Below, piece after piece: positions 8,401-16,600 of a stretch of DNA of 17,183 nucleotides (within the stretch, counting starts at the first letter, position 1; each line of letters opens with the position of its first letter). The DNA is from an uncultured Porphyromonadaceae bacterium (GTDB lineage Bacteria > Bacteroidota > Bacteroidia > Bacteroidales > Muribaculaceae). The translations under genes and the position numbers were made by a program. The stretch is taken from the NCBI GenBank assembly GCA_900551515.1, contig URWH01000015.1, forward strand, positions 1 to 17,183, read 5' to 3'. The notes beneath the pieces are model-generated. The model saw only the letters and a list, made by a program, of their open reading frames with translations, ran no database searches and was not told the DNA's origin.

Positions 8401-9256
8401 TTTTGGCGATGCCGGGGGCAGTGCTGTAGTAGGTGGAGTTGTTCCAGTTGTAGTTAAGGAAGATCGAAGAGCCCTTGAAGATACCCTGGTTGGAGCTGAG
8501 GCCGGTATCGAATGCAATAGAGCCGTAATCGTTTGTACCGCCGTACCATACATTCTCGAAGATGGGGTTGCGGGTCGACATATAGGAGTAGAGTCCGTCG
8601 TGAAGCGTACGGATTTTGGGGACGATCGAGCCGCCGCTGGAGAACTCGGAGTTGTAGCCGAGGCCGTCGACACCGTGATAATAGAGGAATTTGCCTACTT
8701 CATCAGAGGTAAGGTTTCCGATTGAATTAAGCTGATTGGCCCAGTCGGTGGGAATCGGGCCAAAAGGAATCGAAGCGACGCCCGACATGGCGACACCGTT
8801 TTTATGGGCTGCGTCGGCAGCTGCACCGATCACCCATCCGTAGGGCATCGTCCAGTTACCGTAGTGGTCGACATAGCTCCACATCGAGAAAGCCTCGGAG
8901 TCGAAAACGGCATTGGGGAGGGCGTTGAAATCAGGGGTACCGATGGGCACCCAGTTGATGTAGCGTTTGTCAGTAGCGTTCTGATTTGAGCTACTGTACT
9001 GCGTCATTTCGGGATAGATCTGAGTGGTGGTGTTGTAGAAGCGTTCTTTCGGCTTTACGCGCGAGGTGAAGAATTCTTCGTCTTCCCAAGTGCTGCCGTT
9101 CATCGTGATGGTGCCCGCTCCGCCATTCCATGCGGAAACGTAGGTCGACAGCTCGGTCGACTGCGGGAACACAACATAGCCTTCGGCCAGCTTCTGGGCG
9201 GACGCTGCACCTGCGACGAGGAGCGTACTGCACAAGAAGATAGATTTTTTACTCAT
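5423..9256 (-). CDS. Secreted GH85-like endo-beta-N-acetylglucosaminidase with LamG and T9SS-like C-terminal domains (paralogue 1)
   Basis: The 1277-residue protein is predicted to release N-glycans by hydrolysing the chitobiose core. A type I signal peptide ends near A20 (GAASA before QKL); there is no lipobox. The GH85-like barrel (about 60-450) carries N202 and E204 in GLGYNSEF, the expected Asn-x-Glu catalytic pair, plus AHKNGV (150-155), VWYGG (236-240) and FLNYNW (266-271). Downstream are a beta-sandwich region (about 458-592) like the accessory domains that follow GH85 barrels, an Fn3-like region (600-712), an Ig-like region (713-800), a LamG-like domain (828-1045), a PKD-like segment (1152-1188) and a T9SS type A-like tail (1196-1277, with VEVYNAAGM, PGVYLVKA and a basic end). 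LamG and the tail suggest glycan binding and surface attachment or release; this is inference. The gene has its own candidate promoter at 9366-9397 and terminator at 5354-5382. Alternatives would be a glycan-binding protein with an inactive barrel. Confidence 0.78.
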   Translation of the reverse strand: MSKKSIFLCSTLLVAGAASAQKLAEGYVVFPQSTELSTYVSAWNGGAGTITMNGSTWEDEEFFTSRVKPKERFYNTTTQIYPEMTQYSSSNQNATDKRYINWVPIGTPDFNALPNAVFDSEAFSMWSYVDHYGNWTMPYGWVIGAAADAAHKNGVAMSGVASIPFGPIPTDWANQLNSIGNLTSDEVGKFLYYHGVDGLGYNSEFSSGGSIVPKIRTLHDGLYSYMSTRNPIFENVWYGGTNDYGSIAFDTGLSSNQGIFKGSSIFLNYNWNNSTYYSTAPGIAKNMGRNPFHLYAGMNQEGSSSDNGGHFAVLKNIQYSIGIWGSHQVNQFWKEHGVGGTTSEAVQKYYLSATEDWYTNVNHNPAIRGTLANIGQPVVRANWAGISASVSARSTLGWDLTKEPFYTFFNLGNGAFFNWKGDRVNDNEWYNLGIQDFLPTWRFWFADSWMNKDVSASNVHMSANFTWDDAYVGGSCLRIAGTSSEEYLHLFKTNFPVNTSTKVRLTFKILSGSADISVMLSSSSSTKGQEREMITAADCADIENNSYKEGAAGWTTKVVTIPTRLTTLGVVGLKFANAENLEMLLGGLEIVRTENFAAPTAPQLKTTKILANTYTGIDAKVIWTMDNDEGRNAGTPVYNLDKGVSFFRVYSQEEGGDPQFICATTSWAAIAFRAPNTDSSKKIRFGVSALSLDTKNESDITWSNYMSKGSYVASNDVEVSKKMIKPNEGFSCYYLDSRHASSTWTLKDNSGSTVASGTGVRLDVPDGLAQGGYDLVLDAGTANERTFGFFVQVSSEEVGALPQVYTTRVGGNEVDENGDDIAIDLTDSPTLSYTGRPADGSASRALSLNNHWIGANIGQLGITSTSSVSVGGWFKFNAIPDGEWNFINIVNKNDGWPQNEWGWCWNHGLADGSLKFTFRGNNSDTSQPGELHYSFPNTKIQAGVWTHIMMVFEKDGNAFRCLLYINGVKQESSWYQTKTGQNKAESEWLYRDKTTDEWCPRISATRADASYVLFGGTVFQGKSIDGICDDFQVWNKAVTQAEVKQSMAGITRSNVPSGLACLWDFESDADSDNANNGFGSNLAPCYTHEWVNNTSSTEGAKRIETYASSYTPGCPFLSGTAYPVVTEAVWKDSDRKTQFTKIASRAGGEDEAGSANVKFVNAGDHEVSLTLQNNYGSDTKYFPVFVVTDNTQGIDDIYGDGADMNAYTVDNVLFLEFAQDGAYDVEVYNAAGMLVGSKKLTAVAGQNARITLGAPGVYLVKASVNGSALRTVKVLSK

Positions 9257-9365
9257 GTTGATGTTAGTTTATTAGTTAATTTAAGGTGTTGCAATTAAAT
9301 GATAATGACGCGCGAAAACCGGCAATAGCCCGGCAACAGCCGGCCGTAAGCCGTGTTCATATCGG

Positions 9366-9397
9366 CAAATATAAGAAAAAGATCGGGATAAATCAAT
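9366..9397 (-). promoter_or_regulatory. Probable promoter of the first GH85-like gene
   Basis: On the minus strand TATATTTG (9366-9373) matches the Bacteroidota -7 consensus TAnnTTTG. ATTG (9394-9397), one mismatch from the -33 TTTG, lies exactly 20 bases upstream. Transcription would begin near 9360 with a leader of about 100 nt. The -33 element falls in the loop of the terminator hairpin and the spacer is formed by its arm. Confidence 0.55.
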
Positions 9398-9420
9398 ATT
9401 TTTTTTATCCCGCTCTTTTT
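9376..9420. terminator. Bidirectional terminator after the SusC/SusD/lipoprotein unit
   Basis: AAAAAGATCGGGATAAA (9376-9392) pairs with TTTATCCCGCTCTTTTT (9404-9420): 17 positions with one mismatch and an 11-base loop. A-runs on one side and T-runs on the other give a U-tract in both directions. Lying about 125 bp past the stop codon at 9544, it is the likely end of the upstream transcript. Confidence 0.75.
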
Positions 9421-9460
9421 TTATCGACTTTCGGCGGGTGATTCAAGGCCCAAGCACAAT

Positions 9461-9482
9461 GATGTTAAGCATTTTTAACATC
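9461..9482. terminator. Hairpin in the 3' region of the Ig-domain lipoprotein gene
   Basis: GATGTTAA (9461-9468) pairs with TTAACATC (9475-9482) around a 6-base loop. The stem is AT-rich and has no clear U-tract on the minus strand, so it may protect the mRNA 3' end, be an operator-like palindrome, or be chance. Confidence 0.3.
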
Positions 9483-9543
9483 TTAAAAGCCTTTGATAGA
9501 GTCACGTCGCGAAATTTCGGATTTGCTTAAGGATTCCTGAAAA

Positions 9544-11829
9544 TCAGCCGTAAATTGTAAGATTAGTGAATGTGTAACGGAGTCCGTCAGGCGTTTCGAA
9601 GTAACCGCTGATGGTGTAATTGCCATCGCCGTTGTCGACGATAGTGACATTGTAGGTGCAGCCATCGATCGGGTTGTCATAGTCGCCATTGATGAACAGC
9701 GAACCGTCGGAAGCGGCGAATGTACCTACTTTGATGCCATTGGTGACGAAATCGAAGTCATAACGCGAATCATCCGTAACTACCGAGAGCTCGAGGATGT
9801 CGGGAAGATCGTCAAGGAATGCCATCGTCACACCTTGGAATGTAACAACGTCGTCGGTGAATTCAATACCCGAAAGTTCCTGAACTTCAATTGTACGGGT
9901 AATGGTGTATTCGCCCGGGATGCCGGCGGTGATGGTGTAGGAACCGGCAGCGATGGCGCTGACAGTGGCGCGGCGGCTGTCAGAGGGATCGACGGTGATT
10001 CCGAGACCGGCGGGATCGGAAGAGATCCACTGGAGGGTCTCGCCTTTGTAAACGCCGATGGGGCTGTCGGGCTGAGAGTGCATGGTGACGTCGAGAGCGG
10101 CGACGACGGAATTACCGACGAGGATCTTCGGCGTTTCGGGAGCGCTCCATTCTGAGGGCTCACCCCATGCGATGGTCTTGATGCGGTCATGAACTTTTAC
10201 TCGGACAGACTTCTCTTTGTCGAGCGACTTGAACGTAAGGGTGACTTCGCCTTCCTTGAGAGGAGTGAACTCGCGGCGTGTACCGTCGGCAGATCCGCGC
10301 GCTTCAACCTTAAGCACCGAAGGATCGGAGCTTGTGACCTCGGGGATATGGAATGCAAACGATGCATCGGGGTCGGTCACGGCGTAGATGTTGAGCGGTG
10401 TGCCGATGTAAGCTTCTATGAGTTCGTTGTCGGCATATTCATGATAGGCGGGGTCGGGGTCGTCCTCGTTGAGGATCATGTTGGAGAGCACGACATCGTT
10501 GACGGGATATTCAGTGTTGAAGTCGAGCACTGTGATGTCGCAGAGGAATTCCTGCGGCTCGGTGTCGGAGTCGATGCAAGAGCCGGGGATGGTGAACTTG
10601 ATGCGGGTGAATCCGGTGCGTATGCCGGAGCGTACCTTCAGATAGGAAACATAGCCCGAGGTGTAGTTTTCGTCTATGAACATCTCTTCGGCGAGCACGG
10701 AGCTGCCGTCGAGTTCCCAGGTGAAGTAGCCGGCTTTTTCAGCTGCGATAGCGTTGGGGATATCAACCCTACTGTTGGAGGTGATGAGGCCGATGCAGAC
10801 GCCCACGAGGTGCTCGGAATTGAGGTCGAGCGACACGGTTTCGAGGCGGGGTTTGATGTTGGAGGGAGTCTGGATGCCGGGACCCGGACGCATGGTCACA
10901 CCGTTCTGCTGATACTCAAGACCTGCCGTGATGAGCGGGAAGATGATGAGCTCGGTGGAGTCGGCTTTCTCAAGTTCGACTTCGCCCTCGGCATTACGCT
11001 GAGTGAGGGTGAGCTTGCAGACTGCCTTACCGGTGAGACGGGGAGCCTGGAACACAACGCCTACGCGCGAGTTCTCGCGGTCGATGAAAATAGGCGTTTC
11101 GGCCGAGGGGGTGAATTTATCTTCGCCGGGGACGAGCAAACTGGGATCGGACACCGTTTCGATCATACGGAAGCTGTAGGAAACATCATAGTCGTCGATG
11201 ACGTTGATGGGGTTGATGTCGAACCAGCAGGTATCGGCGAAGTTTTCAAAATAGGTCGACATCTGTTCGCGCTCGGCGGTGATGGTGTTGTCGTCGAGAG
11301 TGTTGCGGCCTATGGTAACCGTAGTCACGGCATACATGCCGTTTTCAAGCGTAGCTCGGATAACGGTGCTCTTGCCCTGCGAGCCCGGGAGAGCCTTTAA
11401 GCAAAGCACGCCGGTGGGTTCGTAGAGATATTCAGGGTTGGCATTGTCGCCGGGAGTTGTCACATCGCCCGATTCGTCGCGTTCGGCGGCCGTAGCTTCG
11501 GTATCCTCGCCGCCCTCATCGGGGCTTCCGGGATCTTCGGGAGCCACGTAATCGGGGTTTTTGATGCGTTTGAGCTGCGGGACGATAGAAACGACCGACT
11601 GATCGTCGACGCTCCAGGTGACTTCGCAGGGGATATTGTCGCCGCTTGCGTTGGTTACAGCGGCAGTAAGGGGTATGGAGTCGCCGACAAGCATTGAAAT
11701 GTCGGTCTGACCCATCGTGATATATACGGCGTCGGCACCGGAGAGGGTGGCATCTTCCTTACAGGAAGTGAAAGCCCCGGCAACGGAAAGCACAGCCGCA
11801 CCGATAAATAACTTATTAACGAATTTCAT
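9544..11829 (-). CDS. Surface lipoprotein with Ig-like domains, probable surface glycan-binding protein (SusE/F position)
   Basis: The 761-residue protein probably binds glycans at the outer membrane and passes them to the SusC/SusD pair. A lipoprotein signal ends at C23 (AFTSC), followed by KED, which resembles the acidic surface-export signal of Bacteroidota lipoproteins. A bacterial Ig-like (BIG2-type) region covers about 33-173 and is interrupted by an acidic, Gly/Pro/Asp/Glu-rich stretch at about 92-134. Further Ig-like beta modules are suggested at about 440-545 and 550-650 (for example GEVTLTFKSLDKEKSVRVKV). The last 110 residues form a separate beta-rich module that I do not recognise. 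No catalytic motif is seen. I chose the ATG at 11829: the frame extends to a TTG at 11838, but the lipoprotein signal fits the ATG better. It starts 14 bp after the SusD-like stop codon and is certainly co-transcribed. The binding role is inferred from position and architecture, not from a named family. Confidence 0.7.
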   Translation of the reverse strand: MKFVNKLFIGAAVLSVAGAFTSCKEDATLSGADAVYITMGQTDISMLVGDSIPLTAAVTNASGDNIPCEVTWSVDDQSVVSIVPQLKRIKNPDYVAPEDPGSPDEGGEDTEATAAERDESGDVTTPGDNANPEYLYEPTGVLCLKALPGSQGKSTVIRATLENGMYAVTTVTIGRNTLDDNTITAEREQMSTYFENFADTCWFDINPINVIDDYDVSYSFRMIETVSDPSLLVPGEDKFTPSAETPIFIDRENSRVGVVFQAPRLTGKAVCKLTLTQRNAEGEVELEKADSTELIIFPLITAGLEYQQNGVTMRPGPGIQTPSNIKPRLETVSLDLNSEHLVGVCIGLITSNSRVDIPNAIAAEKAGYFTWELDGSSVLAEEMFIDENYTSGYVSYLKVRSGIRTGFTRIKFTIPGSCIDSDTEPQEFLCDITVLDFNTEYPVNDVVLSNMILNEDDPDPAYHEYADNELIEAYIGTPLNIYAVTDPDASFAFHIPEVTSSDPSVLKVEARGSADGTRREFTPLKEGEVTLTFKSLDKEKSVRVKVHDRIKTIAWGEPSEWSAPETPKILVGNSVVAALDVTMHSQPDSPIGVYKGETLQWISSDPAGLGITVDPSDSRRATVSAIAAGSYTITAGIPGEYTITRTIEVQELSGIEFTDDVVTFQGVTMAFLDDLPDILELSVVTDDSRYDFDFVTNGIKVGTFAASDGSLFINGDYDNPIDGCTYNVTIVDNGDGNYTISGYFETPDGLRYTFTNLTIYG

Positions 11830-11843
11830 TGTCTGCAAGAAAA

Positions 11844-13619
11844 TTAAAAGTTTTGGGGAATATACTGACCGTTGGCGTCTTTAGCCCATGTTGCTGAGCG
11901 TACGTCCCAGAACACGCGTGTGCCGCAGTCCTGAGTGCCGCCGAGGAGCTCGGTAGCCTGCTGGATTTCAGCGCCGTTGTTGGCATCCTGAACAAACGAG
12001 CAGCGGCGGATCTGCATTTCGGTGTCGACGTTGGTCATGTTGTTGATCTTGACAGGGAACAGACGGGGATAGCCGGTGCGGCGGAAGTTGGCCCAAGCCT
12101 CGGCTCCCATGGGGAAGTTGGCTATATATTTCTGAGTGATGATCTTTTCGAGTTTGACCTCCTGAGTGTCGCTCTCGTTCCATTTCACGCCGATGGAAAC
12201 GCGGCCATCGATATCGTTGACACGGTTGTAGTAGTCGCGATAGTTGACCACGGGGAGATTGTCGGAAGCGAGGTAAGCGTCAACCTTATCCTCGACACCC
12301 CATTCCTGGAATGAAACACGGATAGCGGCTTCGTAGAGTTCCTGAGCGGTGCCGCCCATGTTCCAGCCGCGGAGAGCGCCTTCGGCACGGAGGAGTGTGG
12401 CTTCGGTGCGTTTGAAGATAGGCTGTTTCATGTACTGCTGACGACCGGAGAGTTTGGCGAAAGGACCATAGCCGCCCTTGTCGGGGCCGCCGGTATCTTC
12501 CATGTAGAGACCGGAGCGCACGCCGTAGACACCGCGGGGTGCGGCCTGGCCGGCAGCGTTTTTGATCTCATATTCGTTGTTGTCGAACCATTCGTTGAGC
12601 AACGGCGATTTGAAGTGCTTGAGGATGTTTTCAAGCGAAGCGTTGAGGCGGATATCGTTCCAGGAGTTGCCGATGAAGTACCATACGTTCTGGTGCGTGG
12701 TCATGTGGTAGGCGATATCGCGGTCGTCGGTTGGCAGAAGCACACCGATTTCGTCGTTGACGGCTTCTTCAGCGATGTTTTTGGCAACAAAGGGTTTGGA
12801 GTCGGGTCCGTAGACGGGATCGGGATCGACATAGTCGACCATGTTCATGGCCATGCGGAGCTTGATACAGTTGGCAAGCTTAACCCAATAGCGCCAATCC
12901 CAGTTGGTGAAAGTCATTTCGGCATCGGTGCCTTCCACGCGCTGGAGTTCGCCGGGACCGGGCTGTTTCTCCTTAAGTGTGGCAATGGCTTCGTCGAGGT
13001 CGGCGAGGACGAGCTTGTAGACGTCGGGGCCGGCTTCATAATTGATGGGGCGGGTACGCTTCTGTGCGCGGGTGTCGGTGAACTGCATCACACCGTAGGC
13101 ATCGACGATCTCATGAGCCACATAGGCCTCGCAGATGAGGGCGATGGCGCGCCATTCGGGGCGTTCCTGAAGGTATTTGTTGCCGTCCTCGTCGGTATAT
13201 TGAGCCACATTCCATGAGAAGATGGCATCCTTGAGGTAGGCAAAGGCACGGGCGTCGGCCGGACCGGTGATGTAACCGTTGTCGTCGGTGTAGAGGGTGG
13301 CGAGGGCGGGGCCGAAGGCAAAGTTGGCCTTGGTAGTCGTCCAGTAGCCGGCATAGTTGTCGATGGAGTTGGCGCGGATATACTGATAGTCGTGGGGCTG
13401 CCAGTTGAATCCTTTGCCGGGATAGTTGATAACGAAACGGAGGCCTCGGATCATCTGGCGTTCGAGAGCGTCCATGTCGGTGGAGCCGAGGTTTTCCTCG
13501 CTGCCGGAGTTGGGGTCGTCGGCAATCCAGGGATAGGGCTTGAGCTCATCACCGCAAGAGGAGAGCACCGACATTCCGGCAATGGCAGCGATGCAAGCCG
13601 ATATAATAGTTTTTTTCAT
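11844..13619 (-). CDS. SusD/RagB-like nutrient-binding outer-membrane lipoprotein
   Basis: This 591-residue lipoprotein is the lid and substrate-binding partner of the SusC-like channel encoded just upstream. The signal peptide ends in LSSC with C22 as the lipidated residue, followed by GDE, an acidic surface-export type sequence. Family features are the helical TPR-like segments around residues 120-220 (for example ICEAYVAHEIVDAYGVMQF), the block KRTEATLLRAEGALRGWNMG, and AWANFRRTGYPRL at about 508-520. The last two are typical of the SusD_2-like nutrient-binding subgroup. Its length is within the normal range. The ATG at 13619 lies 20 bp after the SusC-like stop codon, so the two are translated from one mRNA. 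The ligand cannot be read from the sequence; an N-glycan is inferred from the neighbouring GH85-like enzymes. Confidence 0.95.
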   Translation of the reverse strand: MKKTIISACIAAIAGMSVLSSCGDELKPYPWIADDPNSGSEENLGSTDMDALERQMIRGLRFVINYPGKGFNWQPHDYQYIRANSIDNYAGYWTTTKANFAFGPALATLYTDDNGYITGPADARAFAYLKDAIFSWNVAQYTDEDGNKYLQERPEWRAIALICEAYVAHEIVDAYGVMQFTDTRAQKRTRPINYEAGPDVYKLVLADLDEAIATLKEKQPGPGELQRVEGTDAEMTFTNWDWRYWVKLANCIKLRMAMNMVDYVDPDPVYGPDSKPFVAKNIAEEAVNDEIGVLLPTDDRDIAYHMTTHQNVWYFIGNSWNDIRLNASLENILKHFKSPLLNEWFDNNEYEIKNAAGQAAPRGVYGVRSGLYMEDTGGPDKGGYGPFAKLSGRQQYMKQPIFKRTEATLLRAEGALRGWNMGGTAQELYEAAIRVSFQEWGVEDKVDAYLASDNLPVVNYRDYYNRVNDIDGRVSIGVKWNESDTQEVKLEKIITQKYIANFPMGAEAWANFRRTGYPRLFPVKINNMTNVDTEMQIRRCSFVQDANNGAEIQQATELLGGTQDCGTRVFWDVRSATWAKDANGQYIPQNF

Positions 13620-13639
13620 TGTTTCAGGAAATCTGCTGA

Positions 13640-16600
13640 TTAGAAGTTAAATTTCAAAGTGATGCAGTAGGAGCGGAGTGTCGGGAGCGCATAGGAGTCG
13701 ATACCGGAGTAGCCGTTGGCTGCTGATACAGAGATGTCGGGATCGACGGGGGAGTCTTTGTAGAGGAAGAATGCGTTCTTAACCGAGAACTGTGCCGTCA
13801 TGCCTTTGGACTGGCCGAAGAGGTTGGGCAGCGAGTAGGAGAGAGCGATGTCGCGCATGCGGAAGTTGGTAGCATTGTAGACATGATCCTCCATAGGATT
13901 CTGACCGACGGTTTCGAAATATTTCTGAACGGAGATTTTGCGTCCGGATCCGTCGGGGAGATACATCAGGTAGATGGGCTGACCGTTGGAGCCGACAGCC
14001 ATGAGGTTTTCGGGATCGGCTTCGGCAGCGAGACGGGCTTCGCCCGAGCGGGTCGAGATACCGTAGCGGTCAAGGTCAGGTTCGGTGAGCGACATCACTT
14101 TACCGCCGATGCGGCCGTCGATGAGGAAGTAGAGGGTGAAGTTTTTCCAGGTGAAGGTGTTGCTCCATCCGAGGGTGTAGGGCGAAGCGGTGTTGCCTAC
14201 TTTGGTTTCATAGAGGCCGGATGCCATTGTGGGCACGGCGTTCTCATAGTCGATATAGGTGTTGCCGCTGGCGTCGGTCTTTTCATAGCCTGAAAGAACG
14301 ATATGGCCGTTGGCGTCGCGTTTGAACGAGTTGACATAGATGTCGCCGAACTTACCGCCTTCGAGATATTTGATGTGGAAAGCCTTCGGACCTACTTCAT
14401 AGATGTAGGGAAGACCGTTGTCCTGCATGTAAGTTTCGAGGATCTTGTTGTCGTTGTAAGCGAAGTTGACGTTGGTCTGCCATGTCCAGTCTTTGTTGAT
14501 GGCCCAGCGGTAGCCCATGGAGATCTCGACGCCGGTGTTGCGGATCTTACCGGTGTTGACGGGTTTGGATTCGCCGTTGGCGGTGGAGATGTAGAGGAAC
14601 TGGTTGCGGAGTGTCGAGTTGTAGTATGTGAGGTCGACGTTGAACTTGTTGTTGAACATCCAGGCGTCGATACCGGTCTCGAATGCCGTTGTGGTCTCGG
14701 GCTTGGGATCGTCGAATGTAGGCGGTTTTGTGGAGAGCGAACCGTCGGAGAAGCTCATTGACTGACGGGCGAAGAGCGTGTTGGGGACGGCGTTACCTAC
14801 AACGGAGTAGCTGCCGCGCCATTTCAACTGGTCGAGCCAGGGGGCAGCCTTGTAGTCCTGATTGAAGAATTTGTCGATAAGGACGTTGGCGCCGAACGAA
14901 TAGTAGCCGAACGATTTGTAGTCGCCTTTTTCGGTGAACTGCTGGAATGCCTGGCACCAGTCACGGCGATAAGAACCGTCGAGATAAACTTTGTCGAAGA
15001 GGCCTACGGAAACTGTACCGAAGAGGGCTGATGACCAGTCGGTGTAGTCCCAGGAGTCGGAAGCGCTTGTCGAAGAGCCGTTGGGGTTCGAGGGACGGTA
15101 GTTGCGGTTGTTCTGCGGAACGAAGGCGTTGGGTATACCGGAGGTATCGATGCCTGTGACGATGGTTGTCGAGCGTGAGTAGTGACGGGTGAAGCTTCCG
15201 CCGAGAGCTACGTTGACGTCGATCTTGTCATTGAAACGGTCGTTCCAGGTGAACATATGGTCGTTGTAGATATCGGAGGTGCGTGAGTTGCTCGAATAGT
15301 ATTTACCGCCTTTGTAGTCCCAGCCTGCGCGGAACATTGTGGCATATTCTTCATTGAGCGAGTTGTCGAATACCATGTCGACGCTGAAGCGGGTCTGGTA
15401 TTTGAGGTTTTTCCAGATTGTCCAGTCGAGGGTGAGGTTGCCGAGGATACGGTCGCGTTTCACCTGGTCGTTGACCATGTTCTGTACCCACCAGGGGTTG
15501 TTGAGGTAATCGATGTTCCAGTTCCATGTCTGGATGGGCTGACCGACGAGTTTGGGGTTGCCTTCGGCGGGGTCGTTGACGAGGTAGTCGCTGGCGGTGC
15601 CGAGGTGGCGGTAGTTGTTTTTCCAGTAGCGCATGTCGACGTCGGCCGGTGTACGGTAGAGGGCGAACAGACCGGAAAGAGCTTTACCTACAACGGGGGA
15701 GTTTTCAGTTTTCTGGTGGATCCAGTTCAACGAAGCCGTCACGTTGACTCTCTTGTTGAAGAGCGAGAACGACTCTTTGAGCATGACGTTGTTACGAGTG
15801 AACTTGTTGCGCGGGATGATACCGTCCTGATAGGTGTTGTTGTAGGAGAAATAGGTGCGTGACATCTCAGTGCCGCCCGAGAGGGTGATGCCGTTGTTGA
15901 GGGTGACGCCGGTCTGGAAGTAGTCCTTGACCGATTCGCGCGCGCCGTTCATGAGCCAGGGATAAGCGGCCACTTCATCGGCGGTGCGGGTGCCTACGCG
16001 GGGACCCCATGCAGCCCATGTCTTGGCATCGGTGATGCCGTAGTATTGCTGCTGTTTGGGATACATTGCTATGCGGTCGATGGAAGTCGACGACGATATG
16101 TTGACGTTGACGGTGCCTTGGGCGCCCGATTTGGTGGTGATGACGATCACACCGTTGTTGGCGGCCGAGCCGTAGAGTGCCGCGGCGTTCGGGCCTTTCA
16201 GCACGGTCATGTTCTCGATATCCTCAGGGTTGATGGTCGACAGAAGGTCGTCGCCCGATTTGCCGCCGCCCATGTCGATACCGTCGGTCATCTGGCTGCC
16301 CATACCGTTGGTCATGGGCACACCGTCGATTACGATAAGCGGCTGGTTGGAGCCGAGGATGGAGGTGGAACCACGGAGGACGATACGCGAAGCGCCACCG
16401 CCGGCACCGGAGTTGTTCGGGGTGATGGTGAGGCCGGCGCTCTTACCCTGAAGAGCGTTGACGAAGTTGGTTTCCTTGATACGGGTCACCTCATCGTTTT
16501 TGATGGTCTGCACGGCGTAGGTAAGGGTTTTCTCCTCACGTTTGATACCCATGGCGGTCACGACGACGTCGCCGAGCATCTTCGAGTTGAGCTCCATAGT

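Larger units (their letters stand above)
9257..9543. other. Spacer between the Ig-domain lipoprotein gene and the first GH85-like gene
   Basis: This 287-bp region separates the three-gene transport unit from the enzyme genes. It holds a hairpin (9461-9482), a long terminator stem (9376-9420), a candidate promoter overlapping that stem (9366-9397) and a leader of about 100 nt with an 11-bp direct repeat (9319-9329 and 9330-9340, CCGGCAAnAGC). The second repeat can fold as CCGGC-AACA-GCCGG (9330-9343). No gene is visible. Confidence 0.6.

Noticed and set aside
10189..11400. A 403-codon open frame on the plus strand opposite the Ig-domain lipoprotein gene
   Set aside because: It lies wholly inside a gene with a clear lipoprotein signal and Ig-like repeats. 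Its own translation shows no family motif or signal peptide. Long antisense frames are expected from the GC-biased third positions here.
11830..11838. TTG at 11838 as start of the Ig-domain lipoprotein
   Set aside because: The in-frame ATG at 11829, three codons later, gives a standard lipoprotein signal with charged N-terminus. The extra residues MQT add nothing, and TTG is a weaker start.
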